From the NCBI RefSeq assembly GCF_900108875.1, contig NZ_FNYJ01000004.1, positions 441,156 through 505,155 of the forward strand: DNA of 64,000 nt, given 5' to 3'. Numbering within the stretch: the first letter of the stretch is position 1; each line of letters begins with the position of its first letter. This stretch comes from Pseudomonas sp. NFR16. Its GTDB lineage: Bacteria > Pseudomonadota > Gammaproteobacteria > Pseudomonadales > Pseudomonadaceae. Shown here piece by piece: positions 16,034-25,412 of the stretch. A model generated the notes under the pieces. The model was given only the letters and a program-made list of their open reading frames with translations, did no database searches and was not told where the DNA came from. Both the position numbers and the translations under genes were made by a program.

Positions 16034-17476
16034 ATGCCGACCTCGACGCCGCAGTTGGACGCCCGAACCTTGCGCTGGATGCCTTGGGTCATCGCCATCG
16101 CCTTTTTCATGCAGAGTCTGGATGGCACGATTCTCAACACGGCCCTGCCTTCGATGGCCGGTTCGCTGTCGGAAGATCCGCTGCGCATGCAGTCGGTGAT
16201 CATTGCGTACATGCTGACCATCGCGCTGCTGATTCCAGCCTCGGGCTGGATCTCCGACCGTTTTGGCATAAAGCGCATATTCTTCAGCGCCATCCTGTTG
16301 TTCAGCTTCGGTTCATTGCTGTGCGCGGCGTCCAACTCACTTGGCATGCTGGTCGCCGCCCGCGTGGTGCAAGGCCTGGGCGGTGCCTTGATGATGCCGG
16401 TCGGGCGGCTCATCGTGCTGCGTGCCTATCCGCGGACCGAACTGGTGCGCATCCTGAGCTTCATCACCATGCCTGCGCTGCTCGGCCCGCTGCTGGGCCC
16501 GACCGTCGGCGGCTGGCTGGTGGAATACCTGAGCTGGCACTGGATTTTTCTGATCAATATTCCGGTGGGGATTCTGGGCTGCTTCGCCGTGCGCAAGTTC
16601 ATCCCCGATCTGCAAGGCGGCGGGCGCACCCGTTTCGATCTGGTGGGGTTCGGGCTGTTCGGCGCATCGATGGTGTTGATCACCATCGCCCTGGAGGGTC
16701 TGGGTGAACTGCATCTGCCGCACCTGCGCGTCGTGATGCTGCTGTTCGGCGGGATGGCTTGTCTGGCGGCGTACTGGCTGCGCGCGGGCCATATCGAGGC
16801 GCCGCTGTTCTCTGCCTCGCTGTTCCGCACGCGCAGTTTCGCGGTGGGCATCATGGGCAACCTGTTCGCCCGCCTGGGCAGCGGCGCTTTGCCGTTTCTC
16901 GTGCCGCTGATGCTGCAAGTCGCCCTGGGTTATTCGCCTTCCCACGCCGGGATGAGCATGATCCCGCTGGCGCTGGCGGCGATGTTCGCCAAGCCGCTGG
17001 CGACGAGGGCCATCGAGCGACTGGGCTACCGCATTGTATTGACCGGCAACACCCTGTTGCTGGGCCTCTTGCTGGCGAGCATGGCGCTGGTGAGCGCCGA
17101 CACGCCCTACTGGTTTTTGCTGGTTCATCTGGCGCTGTTGGGCGGCGTCAACTCGCTGCAATTCTCGGCGATGAACGCGGTGACGCTCATTGACCTGGAC
17201 GACGCCAGCGCCGCCAGCGGTAACAGCCTGTTGTCGGTGGTGGCGCAGCTGTCGCTGAGCCTTGGCGTGGCGTGTGCGGCGGCGTTGCTGGGCGGTTTCA
17301 CCGATGACGTGTCGACAGGCGAGGTCAGCAGTGTACTGGGCGCCTTCCAGCTGACGTTCCTTTGCGTGGGTGTGCTGGCGATGCTGGCTGCTTCGATCTT
17401 CCTGCAACTGTCACCGCGCATGCCTCCGGAAAACCCGCCGCGCAAGCCGCAGACCGAGCCTGAGATCGAAGCGTGA
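16034..17476 (+). CDS. mdtD: MFS drug efflux protein of the MdtD type (DHA2, 14 TM)
   Basis: This 480-residue inner-membrane transporter of the DHA2 branch of the major facilitator superfamily is predicted to export drugs by proton antiport. It opens with a cytoplasmic tail and TM1 (WVIAIAFFMQSLDGTILNTALPSMA, the DHA2 motif D1 region). Motif A (SGWISDRFGIKRIFF) and motif C-like GPLLGPTVGGWL are present, and SWHWIFLINIPVG is shared with E. coli MdtD. The start is the ATG at 16034, with AAGGA about 13 bases upstream. It stands alone, without an RND partner such as mdtABC, so it likely works independently. Confidence 0.85.
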   Translation: MPTSTPQLDARTLRWMPWVIAIAFFMQSLDGTILNTALPSMAGSLSEDPLRMQSVIIAYMLTIALLIPASGWISDRFGIKRIFFSAILLFSFGSLLCAASNSLGMLVAARVVQGLGGALMMPVGRLIVLRAYPRTELVRILSFITMPALLGPLLGPTVGGWLVEYLSWHWIFLINIPVGILGCFAVRKFIPDLQGGGRTRFDLVGFGLFGASMVLITIALEGLGELHLPHLRVVMLLFGGMACLAAYWLRAGHIEAPLFSASLFRTRSFAVGIMGNLFARLGSGALPFLVPLMLQVALGYSPSHAGMSMIPLALAAMFAKPLATRAIERLGYRIVLTGNTLLLGLLLASMALVSADTPYWFLLVHLALLGGVNSLQFSAMNAVTLIDLDDASAASGNSLLSVVAQLSLSLGVACAAALLGGFTDDVSTGEVSSVLGAFQLTFLCVGVLAMLAASIFLQLSPRMPPENPPRKPQTEPEIEA

Positions 17477-17565
17477 TCGAGCCAGACTCAGGCCCGCTGT
17501 GGGATCAGGCTGGCTCATGAGGACTGATTTGCAACCACTGCATCTTTCCTCACCCTACTGGCCTG

Positions 17566-17629
17566 TTCCCGGCTGAAGCCGGTCCTACAAACGGTGCAGG
17601 CTTTCCGTGGGACCGGCTTCAGCCGGGAA
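17566..17629. repeat. REP doublet (CCGGTCCTAC family)
   Basis: TTCCCGGCTGAAGCCGGTCCTAC and the inverted GTGGGACCGGCTTCAGCCGGGAA. This is the third copy of the composite repeat (17541-17690) and occupies most of the 337-base mdtD-dbpA gap; nothing else is apparent there. Confidence 0.85.
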
Positions 17630-17813
17630 GCCTTCAGGTGTTACGCCGTTGATCGGAGGGCGCGTTCAACAGAGCGGGCTCCTCCCACAGCGTTTGTGAG
17701 GTCAGCGCGAACATGACGGGCTGCCGAATCCTCCACCATTTATCGCCCCCAGCCCCAAGCCGGGGGCTTCGACCTGATACACTGCGCGACATTTTGTTTT
17801 GCAGGCCCGTCCC

Positions 17814-19193
17814 GTGACTAACACCGCTTTCAACACGCTGCCCCTTTCCGCCGCCATGCTGGCTAACCTGGAGTCCCTTGGTTATGCCCAGATGACGCCG
17901 ATTCAGGCGCAGAGCCTGCCGGTGATTCTCAAGGGCATGGACCTGATCGCCCAGGCCAAGACCGGCTCCGGCAAGACCGCGGCCTTCGGCATCGGCCTGC
18001 TGAACCCGATCAACCCGCGCTACTTCGGCTGCCAGGCACTGGTGCTGTGCCCGACACGCGAACTGGCCGATCAGGTGGCCAAGGAAATTCGTCGTCTGGC
18101 CCGGTCCGAAGACAACATCAAGGTGCTCACCCTCTGCGGAGGCGTGCCTTTCGGCCCGCAGATCGGCTCGCTGGAACATGGCGCACACATCATCGTCGGC
18201 ACACCGGGCCGCATTCAGCAGCACCTTCGCAAGGGCTCGCTGGTGCTGGATGGCCTGAACACACTGGTTCTCGACGAAGCCGACCGCATGCTCGACATGG
18301 GCTTCTACGATGCCATCGCCGACATCATCGAGCAGACGCCAGAGCGCCGTCAGACGTTGCTGTTCTCGGCCACCTACCCGGTCGGCATCAAGCAACTGGC
18401 TTCCAAATTCATGCGCGATCCGCAGACCGTAAAGGTCGAGGCGCTGCACGCCGACAGTCAGATCGAGCAGATTTTCTACGAAATCGCGCCCGAGCAGCGT
18501 CTGGAAGCGGTGGTTAAGGTCCTCGACCATTTCCGTCCGCAATCCTGCGTAGCGTTCTGTTTCACCAAACAACAAGTTCAGGAAGTGGTCGATCACCTGT
18601 GCGCCAAAGGCATGTCGGCTGTCGGCCTGCACGGCGATCTGGAGCAGCGCGATCGCGATCAGGTGCTGGCGATGTTCGCAAACCGCAGCACCTCGGTGCT
18701 GGTGGCGACCGACGTCGCCGCTCGCGGCCTGGATATCGATGCCCTGGACATGGTGATCAACGTCGAGCTGGCCCGTGACTCCGAAATCCATATCCACCGC
18801 GTAGGCCGCACCGGCCGTGCAGGCGAGACCGGAATCGCCGTCAGCCTCGTTGCGCCAGGTGAAAGCCAGCGTGCGCGGGCTGTCGAAGAACTGCAAAAGG
18901 CCCCGTTGAACTGGCAGCAATACGATCAGTTGACGCGCAAAGAGGGCGGCAAGCTGCTCCCGCCGATGACAACGCTGTGCATCGGCTCGGGTCGCAAGGA
19001 CAAGCTGCGCCCCGGCGACATTCTCGGCGCGCTGACCGGCGAAGCGGGGATTCCCGGCGCCCAAGTCGGCAAGATCGCGATCTTCGATTTCCAGGCCTAC
19101 GTGGCGGTTGAGCGCAGCATCGCCAAACAGGCACTGGATCGCTTGAACAACGGCAAGATCAAGGGTAAGTCGTTGCGCGTGCGGATTCTCTAA
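17814..19193 (+). CDS. dbpA: ATP-dependent RNA helicase DbpA
   Basis: This 459-residue DEAD-box helicase acts in 50S ribosome assembly and is activated by hairpin 92 of 23S rRNA in E. coli. Motifs in order: Q motif with MTPIQAQSLP, AKTGSGKT (motif I), PTRELADQ (Ia), DEADRMLD (II), SAT (III), VATDVAARGLD (V) and HRVGRTGRAG (VI). The last 75 residues form the DbpA RNA-binding domain (KDKLRPGDILGALTGEAGI...). I chose the GTG at 17814 because MTNTAFNTLPLS matches the family start and length (E. coli 457); a TTG at 17799 would add five residues. A short REP-like hairpin follows the stop. Confidence 0.93.
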   Translation: MTNTAFNTLPLSAAMLANLESLGYAQMTPIQAQSLPVILKGMDLIAQAKTGSGKTAAFGIGLLNPINPRYFGCQALVLCPTRELADQVAKEIRRLARSEDNIKVLTLCGGVPFGPQIGSLEHGAHIIVGTPGRIQQHLRKGSLVLDGLNTLVLDEADRMLDMGFYDAIADIIEQTPERRQTLLFSATYPVGIKQLASKFMRDPQTVKVEALHADSQIEQIFYEIAPEQRLEAVVKVLDHFRPQSCVAFCFTKQQVQEVVDHLCAKGMSAVGLHGDLEQRDRDQVLAMFANRSTSVLVATDVAARGLDIDALDMVINVELARDSEIHIHRVGRTGRAGETGIAVSLVAPGESQRARAVEELQKAPLNWQQYDQLTRKEGGKLLPPMTTLCIGSGRKDKLRPGDILGALTGEAGIPGAQVGKIAIFDFQAYVAVERSIAKQALDRLNNGKIKGKSLRVRIL

Positions 19194-19211
19194 AACCGCC
19201 TGAATACCCCC

Positions 19212-19244
19212 TGATCGTCCCCACGCTCAGCGTGGGAACGATCA
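19212..19244. repeat. Single REP unit / possible dbpA terminator hairpin
   Basis: TGATCGTCCCCACGCTCAGCGTGGGAACGATCA is an almost perfect palindrome of the GATCGTTCCCACGC family. It sits 19 bases after the dbpA stop and 31 bases before the next start codon. It lacks a T-run, so transcription may continue into the downstream gene. Confidence 0.75.
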
Positions 19245-19274
19245 TGTTTCGATATTCCCCCAGAGGACACCGCT

Positions 19275-20453
19275 TTGCCCGTTACTGACGTTGTGATCAT
19301 CGGCGCCGGCGCCGCAGGTTTGATGTGCGCATTCACGGCTGCCAACCGCGGCCGCAAGGTCATGCTGATCGATCACGCCAATAAACCCGGCAAGAAAATT
19401 CTCATGTCGGGCGGCGGGCGGTGCAACTTCACGAACATGTACACCGAGCCCGCCAACTTCCTGTCGCAGAACCCGCACTTCTGCAAGTCGGCGCTGGCGC
19501 GCTACACCCAGTGGGACTTCATCGCGCTGGTGGGCAAGCACGGCGTGCCGTACCACGAGAAGAAACTCGGCCAGCTGTTCTGCGATAACAAGTCGAGCGA
19601 CATCCTTGGCCTGCTGCTCAGCGAATGCGATGACGCCGGGGTGAACCTGCACATGGACACCTCTGTGCAGACCATCGAGAAGACCGAAAGCGGTTATCGG
19701 CTGGAAACCACGCTGGGTGCCATCAACTGCGAATCTCTGGTCATCGCCACCGGCGGGCTGTCGATCCCGACGCTGGGCGCAACCGGTTTCGGTTATCAGG
19801 TCGGCAAGCAATTCGGCCACACCCTGCTGCCGACCCGCGCCGGGCTGGTGCCATTTACCATTACCGACCAGCTCAAAGAGCTGTGCACCGAACTGTCCGG
19901 CACGTCGGTCGATTGTCTGGTGAGCTGCAACGACACCAGTTTTCGCGAGAACATCCTGTTTACGCATCGCGGTCTGAGCGGGCCAGCCATTCTGCAGATC
20001 TCATCGTTCTGGAACCCGGGCGATACGGTGGAAATCAATCTGCTGCCCGATCACGACGCTCATGAATGGCTGAGCACTCAGCAAGCGGAGCGCCCGAACA
20101 GTGAGTTGAAGACGTTGCTGGGCGAGCTGTTCACGAAAAAGATGGCCAACCTGATTGCCGAGCAGTGGTTCGTGTCCAGGCCCATGAAGCAGTACACCCA
20201 CGCTGAGCTTGCCGACATCGCCGGGAAGCTGTCGAACTGGCAGGTGGTGCCGGCGGGCACCGAAGGTTATCGCACCGCAGAGGTCACGCTGGGCGGCATC
20301 GATACGCGCGAAGTGTCTTCCAAAACCATGGAATCGCTGAAATCGCCCAAGCTGTATTTCATCGGCGAAGTGCTGGATGTCAGCGGTCATCTCGGTGGCT
20401 TCAACTTCCAGTGGGCCTGGGCGTCCGCGTACGCGGCAGCGCAGTTTGTCTGA
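19275..20453 (+). CDS. FAD-dependent oxidoreductase of the HI0933/YhiN family
   Basis: This 392-residue flavoprotein carries an N-terminal Rossmann motif VVIIGAGAAGLMCAFTAA (about residues 6-23) and the family segment GKKILMSGGGRCNFTN. It ends with the second FAD-contact region GEVLDVSGHLGGFNFQWAWASA. The biochemical role of the family is not established. The start is a TTG at 19275 following AGAGGAC; no ATG or GTG close by keeps the full dinucleotide motif with a better site. It is probably cotranscribed with dbpA. Confidence 0.85.
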   Translation: MPVTDVVIIGAGAAGLMCAFTAANRGRKVMLIDHANKPGKKILMSGGGRCNFTNMYTEPANFLSQNPHFCKSALARYTQWDFIALVGKHGVPYHEKKLGQLFCDNKSSDILGLLLSECDDAGVNLHMDTSVQTIEKTESGYRLETTLGAINCESLVIATGGLSIPTLGATGFGYQVGKQFGHTLLPTRAGLVPFTITDQLKELCTELSGTSVDCLVSCNDTSFRENILFTHRGLSGPAILQISSFWNPGDTVEINLLPDHDAHEWLSTQQAERPNSELKTLLGELFTKKMANLIAEQWFVSRPMKQYTHAELADIAGKLSNWQVVPAGTEGYRTAEVTLGGIDTREVSSKTMESLKSPKLYFIGEVLDVSGHLGGFNFQWAWASAYAAAQFV

Positions 20454-20512
20454 CGTTCACCTTTTTGGCTGACAACGTAGCAACCCGCATCTCGACAGCA
20501 TGCACCAGCCTC

Positions 20513-20576
20513 TTCCCGGCTGAAACCGGTCCTCCAGACGCTGCGAGCCTTTCGTAGGACAGACTTCGGCCGGGAA
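20513..20576. repeat. REP doublet (CCGGTCCTAC family, degenerate)
   Basis: TTCCCGGCTGAAACCGGTCCTCC and GTAGGACAGACTTCGGCCGGGAA; both arms have substitutions compared with the 3386-3449 copy. It belongs to the composite repeat 20488-20640 that nearly fills the 314-base gap before yccS. Confidence 0.8.
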
Positions 20577-20767
20577 GGCGTCGGGTGTCACGCCATGGGT
20601 CGAAAGGGGGCGTTAAAGACAGTCGGCTCACTTCCACCGTTGTGTGCTTGAGCGACAACTTGCCCCCAGACTCGCGGAATAAATTTTGCTAAGCGGATGT
20701 ACAGCACGCATCCGGCGCTGTACATATCCGTCAGCAGAATCAATCGCGAACAGGGCCGTCAGCGTTC

Positions 20768-22975
20768 ATGGCATCGAAATCGTTGCGCAATACCTTCCGC
20801 CGCCTGTGGGCGCTGGACAAATTCTCCTACAGCGTCAGGGTGTTCATCGCGCTGACCGGCAGCATGGCGCTGTGTTGGTACCAGAACGAAATGTCGCTGC
20901 TGATCCCGCTTTTCCTCGGGGTCATCGCCAGCGCGCTGTCCGAGACTGACGACAGCTGGCAAGGCCGCCTTAACGCTTTGGCCGTGACGCTGGTGTGCTT
21001 CAGCATCGCAGCGCTGTCCGTGGAGCTGCTGTTCCCCTACCCCGTCGTCTTCATCTGCGCGTTCGCCCTGGCGGCGTTCTGCCTGACCATGCTGGGCGCT
21101 CTGGGAGAGCGCTACGGCGCCATCGCCTACGCCACGTTGATTCTCTCGGTCTACACCATGATCGGCGTGGACCAGCGCGGAGGTGAAGTCACGGATTTCT
21201 GGCATGAACCGATGCTGCTGGTGGCCGGCGCCGCGTGGTACGGCCTGCTGTCGGTGTTGTGGCAGATGCTGTTCTCCAATCAGCCCGTGCAGCAAGCGCT
21301 GGCGCGGCTGTTTCGAGAGCTCGGCCTGTACCTCAAGCTCAAGTCCGACCTGTTCGAGCCTATCCGTACGCTGGATGTCGAGGCCAAACGTCTGGAACTG
21401 GCGAAACAGAACGGCAAGGTCGTTGCCGCGCTCAACGTCACCAAGGAAATCATCCTCAACCGCGTCGGCAGTGGTCGTCCCGGCTCGAAGGTCAGTCGTT
21501 ACCTCAAGCTGTATTTTCTTGCCCAGGACATCCACGAGCGCGCCAGCTCATCGCATTATCCCTATAACTCGCTGGCCGAGGCCTTCTTCCACAGCGACGT
21601 GCTGTTCCGCTGTCAGCGCCTGCTGCGCCAGCAAGGCAATGCCTGCCGCGATTTGTCGATTTCCATTCAATTGCGCCAGCCGTTCGTCTACGACGACAGT
21701 TTCGCCCACGCGCTCGACGACCTGCGCGCGTCCCTCGAACACCTGCGCATTCAAAGCAATCCCGCCTGGCGCGGCCTGCTTCGCTCACTGCGTGCTCTGG
21801 CGAACAACCTTGGTACGCTGGACCGGCTGCTCAGCGATGCCAGTAATCCCGATGCCCTCGCCGATGCGACTGACAGCAGCCTGCTCGACCGGTCGCCGCG
21901 TAACCTCAAGGATGTCTGGACCCGGCTGCGTTTGCAGCTGACGCCCACGTCGCTGTTGTTTCGCCACGCGCTGCGCCTGCCGCTGGCGCTGGTGATCGGC
22001 TACATCATGGTGCATCTGATTCACCCTTCGCAGGGCTACTGGATCATCCTGACCACGGTTTTCGTGTGCCAGCCAAGCTACGGGGCAACCCGGCGCAAGC
22101 TCGGGCAACGCATCATCGGCACGGCGATCGGCCTCACGGCAGGCTGGATTCTGTTCGACCTGATCACCACACCGGTGCTGCAGTCGATGTGCGCAGTGCT
22201 GGCCGGGGTTGTGTTCTTCGTCAATCGCACCACACGCTACACCCTGTCGACGGCGGCGATCACGGTGATGATTCTGTTCTGCTTCAATCAGGTCGGTAAC
22301 GGCTACGGCCTGTTCCTGCCGCGCCTGATGGATACGCTGCTGGGCAGCCTGATCGCGGGTCTTGCGGTGTTCCTGTTCCTGCCCGACTGGCAAGGTCGCA
22401 GGCTCAACAAGGTGCTGGCCAACACGCTGTCCTGCAACAGCATCTACCTGCGCCAGATCATGCAGCAGTACGCGCAGGGCAAGCGCGACGACCTGGCCTA
22501 TCGCCTGGCCCGCCGCAACGCCCACAACGCAGATGCCGCGCTCTCGACGACACTGGCGAACATGCTCATGGAGCCAGGCCATTTCCGCAAGGAAGCCGAT
22601 GTGGGCTTCCGCTTTCTGGTGCTCTCACACACGCTGCTGAGTTATCTGTCGGGACTTGGCGCGCACCGGGAAACCCAATTGCCCAGCGAAGTTCGCGAGC
22701 AGTTGATCGAAGGGGCTGGCGCAAGTCTGGCGTCGAGCATCGACGAGATTGCCCAGAGCCTGGCCATGCGCGAGCCGGTGGCCGTGCACAGCGATGCAGA
22801 GGAAGCACTGGCCACCGAGCTTGAGCAAATGCCGGAAGAGATCGATGAGGGGCAGCGTCTGGTGCAGACTCAACTCGCGCTGATCTGTCGCCAGCTTGGC
22901 CCACTGAGAACGCTGGCGGCACATTTGATCAAAGAACCCGTTAAAGAGCCTGCAATCACAGACCGTGCAGCTTGA
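20768..22975 (+). CDS. yccS: YccS-family inner-membrane protein (FUSC domains)
   Basis: This 735-residue integral membrane protein has two blocks of about five to six hydrophobic helices each (roughly residues 25-175 and 400-540), separated by a long soluble helical region and followed by a cytoplasmic C-terminal domain. The layout matches the YccS/YhfK family with FUSC-like domains, related to aromatic-acid exporters such as AaeB. Substrate and role are unknown. The start at the ATG at 20768 has no clear Shine-Dalgarno. The 3' end overlaps the convergent binding-protein gene by 20 bases. Confidence 0.85.
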   Translation: MASKSLRNTFRRLWALDKFSYSVRVFIALTGSMALCWYQNEMSLLIPLFLGVIASALSETDDSWQGRLNALAVTLVCFSIAALSVELLFPYPVVFICAFALAAFCLTMLGALGERYGAIAYATLILSVYTMIGVDQRGGEVTDFWHEPMLLVAGAAWYGLLSVLWQMLFSNQPVQQALARLFRELGLYLKLKSDLFEPIRTLDVEAKRLELAKQNGKVVAALNVTKEIILNRVGSGRPGSKVSRYLKLYFLAQDIHERASSSHYPYNSLAEAFFHSDVLFRCQRLLRQQGNACRDLSISIQLRQPFVYDDSFAHALDDLRASLEHLRIQSNPAWRGLLRSLRALANNLGTLDRLLSDASNPDALADATDSSLLDRSPRNLKDVWTRLRLQLTPTSLLFRHALRLPLALVIGYIMVHLIHPSQGYWIILTTVFVCQPSYGATRRKLGQRIIGTAIGLTAGWILFDLITTPVLQSMCAVLAGVVFFVNRTTRYTLSTAAITVMILFCFNQVGNGYGLFLPRLMDTLLGSLIAGLAVFLFLPDWQGRRLNKVLANTLSCNSIYLRQIMQQYAQGKRDDLAYRLARRNAHNADAALSTTLANMLMEPGHFRKEADVGFRFLVLSHTLLSYLSGLGAHRETQLPSEVREQLIEGAGASLASSIDEIAQSLAMREPVAVHSDAEEALATELEQMPEEIDEGQRLVQTQLALICRQLGPLRTLAAHLIKEPVKEPAITDRAA

Positions 22976-23693
22976 AGAGCGTGTCGTAGGAGCCGTCGGC
23001 TTTCATGGCGGCGATGGCCTTGTCGAAGTCCGCGACAATTTTCTCGTGATCGGGATGTTTCAGGCTGACGAGAATGTGCAGGCTGTTTTCACTCAGTGAG
23101 CGAGGCAGGAATTCGACGCTGTCCCGCACCTGCGCCGGTTCGTGACTGAGCGCGAACCGCGCCGCGTATTCATCCTCCACGGTGAGCTCTACCCTGCCCG
23201 CGACCAGCATGCGCACGGCGGTAGAGAAGCTCGCCACCGGGACCTTCTTGAGCAGAGCATCGGCATCGAATTCAGGCGAATAGGCGTAGCCGCGCACCAC
23301 TGCGATGGAGTGGGGATGCAATTGCACGAGATTTTGAAAGTCGACATCAGCGTCCTTGCGTTTGATGAAACGCAACCGGTTGATCAGGTACGCCTGCGAG
23401 AACTGCCCGATCAAGGTCCGATCCTCGCTGTACCAAGCGTTGATCAGCACGTCGTAACGCCCCTCACTCACCCCGTGAACAGCTCTGGCCCAAGGCACTT
23501 GTTCGTATTCGGTGGAGTAGCCAGCGCGGGCGAATGCAGTCTGGATCAGATCCGTGGAAAGCCCTCCCTTGAGCAGCGAGGTATCCGAGTAAGGAGCCCA
23601 CGCGTCGCCGGCCAGCCGCAATTTTTGCGCCCATGCCTGATCTGCGATCAGCAGCATTCCCAGCAAGGCCATGGCTAGAAGCAAACGCGGCAT
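22956..23693 (-). CDS. Periplasmic amino-acid-type substrate-binding protein (SBP_bac_3)
   Basis: This 245-residue secreted protein has a signal peptide (MPRLLLAMALLGMLLIADQAWA, residues 1-22) followed by a family-3 binding domain. Landmarks include GDAWAPYSD, the GLSTDLIQTAFARAGYSTEYEQVPWARAV segment and GRYDVLINAWYSEDR. Such proteins bind polar amino acids or small ligands, but no permease or ATPase gene lies nearby, so it is an orphan and may be a sensor or scavenger. The start is the ATG at 23693 with AAGGA eight bases upstream. It overlaps the yccS 3' end by 20 bases. Confidence 0.85.
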   Translation of the reverse strand: MPRLLLAMALLGMLLIADQAWAQKLRLAGDAWAPYSDTSLLKGGLSTDLIQTAFARAGYSTEYEQVPWARAVHGVSEGRYDVLINAWYSEDRTLIGQFSQAYLINRLRFIKRKDADVDFQNLVQLHPHSIAVVRGYAYSPEFDADALLKKVPVASFSTAVRMLVAGRVELTVEDEYAARFALSHEPAQVRDSVEFLPRSLSENSLHILVSLKHPDHEKIVADFDKAIAAMKADGSYDTLFKLHGL

Positions 23694-23786
23694 GCTCAAG
23701 ATCCTTAGGCAGACGGATTGCCTGCAATGTTCAGCTGCACTAATGCGGCACGGTAACGTCCCTGATGCGAGCGACGGGCACGTTGA

Positions 23787-23981
23787 TCAGCCCGGCGAAA
23801 CAGCGATTACGGCAATAGCAGCTGGCCTCCATTGAAGACCTCTTCGGCACTTTTCACAACTCATATGAAGGCGATGTTTGTGCCGCAGTTCAAGAAATTC
23901 GAGCAATGTGCGAACCGTGTCGGCGCCCACGCTTTCAGGGCCGCTTTGGACTGACGCCCATATGCGTTTAGTATCCGGCAT
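23787..23981 (-). CDS. Possible small protein, unverified
   Basis: A 64-codon frame starting MPDTKRIWASVQSG, with a plausible helical stretch (TVRTLLEFLELRHKHRLHM) and a CEKC pair. It lies in the 313-base divergent gap between the binding protein and elaA. Against it: a weak ribosome binding site and a G+C share at third positions well below the neighbours. It could be noise or a recently acquired gene. The rest of the gap presumably holds the two divergent promoters. Confidence 0.25.
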   Translation of the reverse strand: MPDTKRIWASVQSGPESVGADTVRTLLEFLELRHKHRLHMSCEKCRRGLQWRPAAIAVIAVSPG

Positions 23982-24006
23982 GGATTTCTTTTCGTGAGCC
24001 GGCTTC

Positions 24007-24465
24007 ATGTCTATCAACTGGATTTGCAAACACCATACCGATCTTGGCAAGGAAGAGCTGTATGCCATCTTGAAACTGCGTGCCGAAGTCTTCGTGGTCG
24101 AGCAGAAATGCTGGTACCAGGACGTCGACGGCCAGGATCTGTTGGGTGACACCTGCCATTTGATGGCATGGCAGAACGACGAGCTGGTTGCCTATCTGCG
24201 CCTGCTGGACCCGATTCAACAGGATGGCGATGTCACCATCGGCCGGGTGGTGACTGCGCCCTCGATGCGCAACAAAGGAATGGGCCACGAATTGATGCTG
24301 CAGGCGCTGGATCATGCCGAACGAAAGTGGCCGGATCAGCCGATCTATCTGTCCGCTCAAGCCCACTTGCAGGGCTATTACAGTCGGTACGGGTTCAATC
24401 CGGTGGGCGAGGTTTACGTCGAGGACGGTATTCCGCACATCGGCATGCGGCGGGATCTGGACTGA
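24007..24465 (+). CDS. elaA: ElaA-type GNAT acetyltransferase
   Basis: This 152-residue protein of the GCN5-related N-acetyltransferase superfamily matches the ElaA subgroup. The N-terminus has YAILKLRAEVFVVEQKCWYQDVDGQD (an ElaA hallmark); the acetyl-CoA binding segment is RVVTAPSMRNKGMGHELM, and YLSAQAHLQGYYSRYGF is the C-terminal motif. It presumably transfers an acetyl group from acetyl-CoA to an unknown amine. It is monocistronic. Confidence 0.88.
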   Translation: MSINWICKHHTDLGKEELYAILKLRAEVFVVEQKCWYQDVDGQDLLGDTCHLMAWQNDELVAYLRLLDPIQQDGDVTIGRVVTAPSMRNKGMGHELMLQALDHAERKWPDQPIYLSAQAHLQGYYSRYGFNPVGEVYVEDGIPHIGMRRDLD

Positions 24466-24488
24466 TCCCGCAGCCTTCGGAGGCGGCT

Positions 24489-24785
24489 TCAGGGATAACC
24501 CAACACCGTCTTTATCTGCTGTATGTTGCATTCGATCCAGTGCTTGTCGATTGCGCCCCATTCCCGGATTCGATAACCGCCTGCATGATTGCGGGCGCCG
24601 TCCAGCTGTTCGAACTCACAGACGATATCCAGATCGGCCAATGCCGCAATCGTGTCCTGCGCGGTGCGTCGCGGCATGCCAGTGACTTCGGTGAGCGCCG
24701 GTACGCTCGCGGCGATTTCACTGTCGATCAGATACGCCACATACAGACGGCGATAGAAACTGCTTTTGGTCTTGCTGACGTCCAT
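24489..24785 (-). CDS. Small winged helix-turn-helix protein
   Basis: This 98-residue protein is essentially one winged-helix domain. VPALTEVTGMPRRTAQDTIAALADL (about 29-53) reads as helix-turn-helix and GGYRIREWGAID as the wing. It has no ligand domain. Known short proteins of this sort act as local transcription regulators, but no target is evident. The ATG at 24785 has AAGGA seven bases upstream. It faces elaA tail-to-tail, 23 bases from its stop. Confidence 0.75.
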   Translation of the reverse strand: MDVSKTKSSFYRRLYVAYLIDSEIAASVPALTEVTGMPRRTAQDTIAALADLDIVCEFEQLDGARNHAGGYRIREWGAIDKHWIECNIQQIKTVLGYP

Positions 24786-24854
24786 CGCCAGATCCTTTGG
24801 GGTGTGAGAGCAAGCAGCTTACCGCGCACCGAGCGCCCTGTGCTACGACAGCGC

Positions 24855-25373
24855 CTATCGATCGGCAGACTGCAGGTCGCGCCAGGTCAAATAGACGCGC
24901 AGATCGAATTCCAACTGGTGATACCCCGGCTGCATGTGCTCGCACAGCTTATAGAACGCCTTGTTGTGCTCCGATTCCTTGAAGTGCGCCAGTTCGTGCA
25001 CGACGATCATTTTGAGGAATTGCGGAGCGGCCTCCTTGAACAGCGAAGCCACGCGGATTTCTTTCTTTGCCTTGAGCTTGCCGCCTTGCACGCGTGAAAC
25101 AGTGGTGTGCAGGCCGAGCGCACGGTGCGTGAGGTCGAGTCGGTTGTCGAACAAGACCTTATCGATGTTCGGGGCGTTGCGCAGATGCTCCTGCTTGAGC
25201 GCCAGCGCGTAGGCATACAGCGCCTTGTCGCTCTGCACTTCGTGGCGATCGGGGTAGCGCTGCTCCAGATAATCGCCCAGCCGATTCTGCACGATCAGCT
25301 GACGAACCTGATCCTGCAGGGTTTGCGGATAAGCCTGCAGGTATTTGAGCGGCATCAATGCTGTGGAAGTCAT
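24855..25373 (-). CDS. YgjP-like zinc metallopeptidase (DUF45, M48-related)
   Basis: This 172-residue cytoplasmic protein has the zinc motif HELAHFKESEHNKAFYKLCEHMQPGY near the C-terminus (HExxH plus a downstream histidine), as in the YgjP/SprT-like DUF45 family. The physiological substrate is not known to me. The start at the ATG at 25373 lacks a strong Shine-Dalgarno; an internal ATG at codon 7 is an alternative. It lies 39 bases from the stop of the c-di-GMP gene, same strand, so readthrough is possible. Confidence 0.82.
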   Translation of the reverse strand: MTSTALMPLKYLQAYPQTLQDQVRQLIVQNRLGDYLEQRYPDRHEVQSDKALYAYALALKQEHLRNAPNIDKVLFDNRLDLTHRALGLHTTVSRVQGGKLKAKKEIRVASLFKEAAPQFLKMIVVHELAHFKESEHNKAFYKLCEHMQPGYHQLEFDLRVYLTWRDLQSADR

Positions 25374-25412
25374 GGTCCGGTCGTGTCGCTGAAAAGTCGC
25401 CAGTCTACCCCG

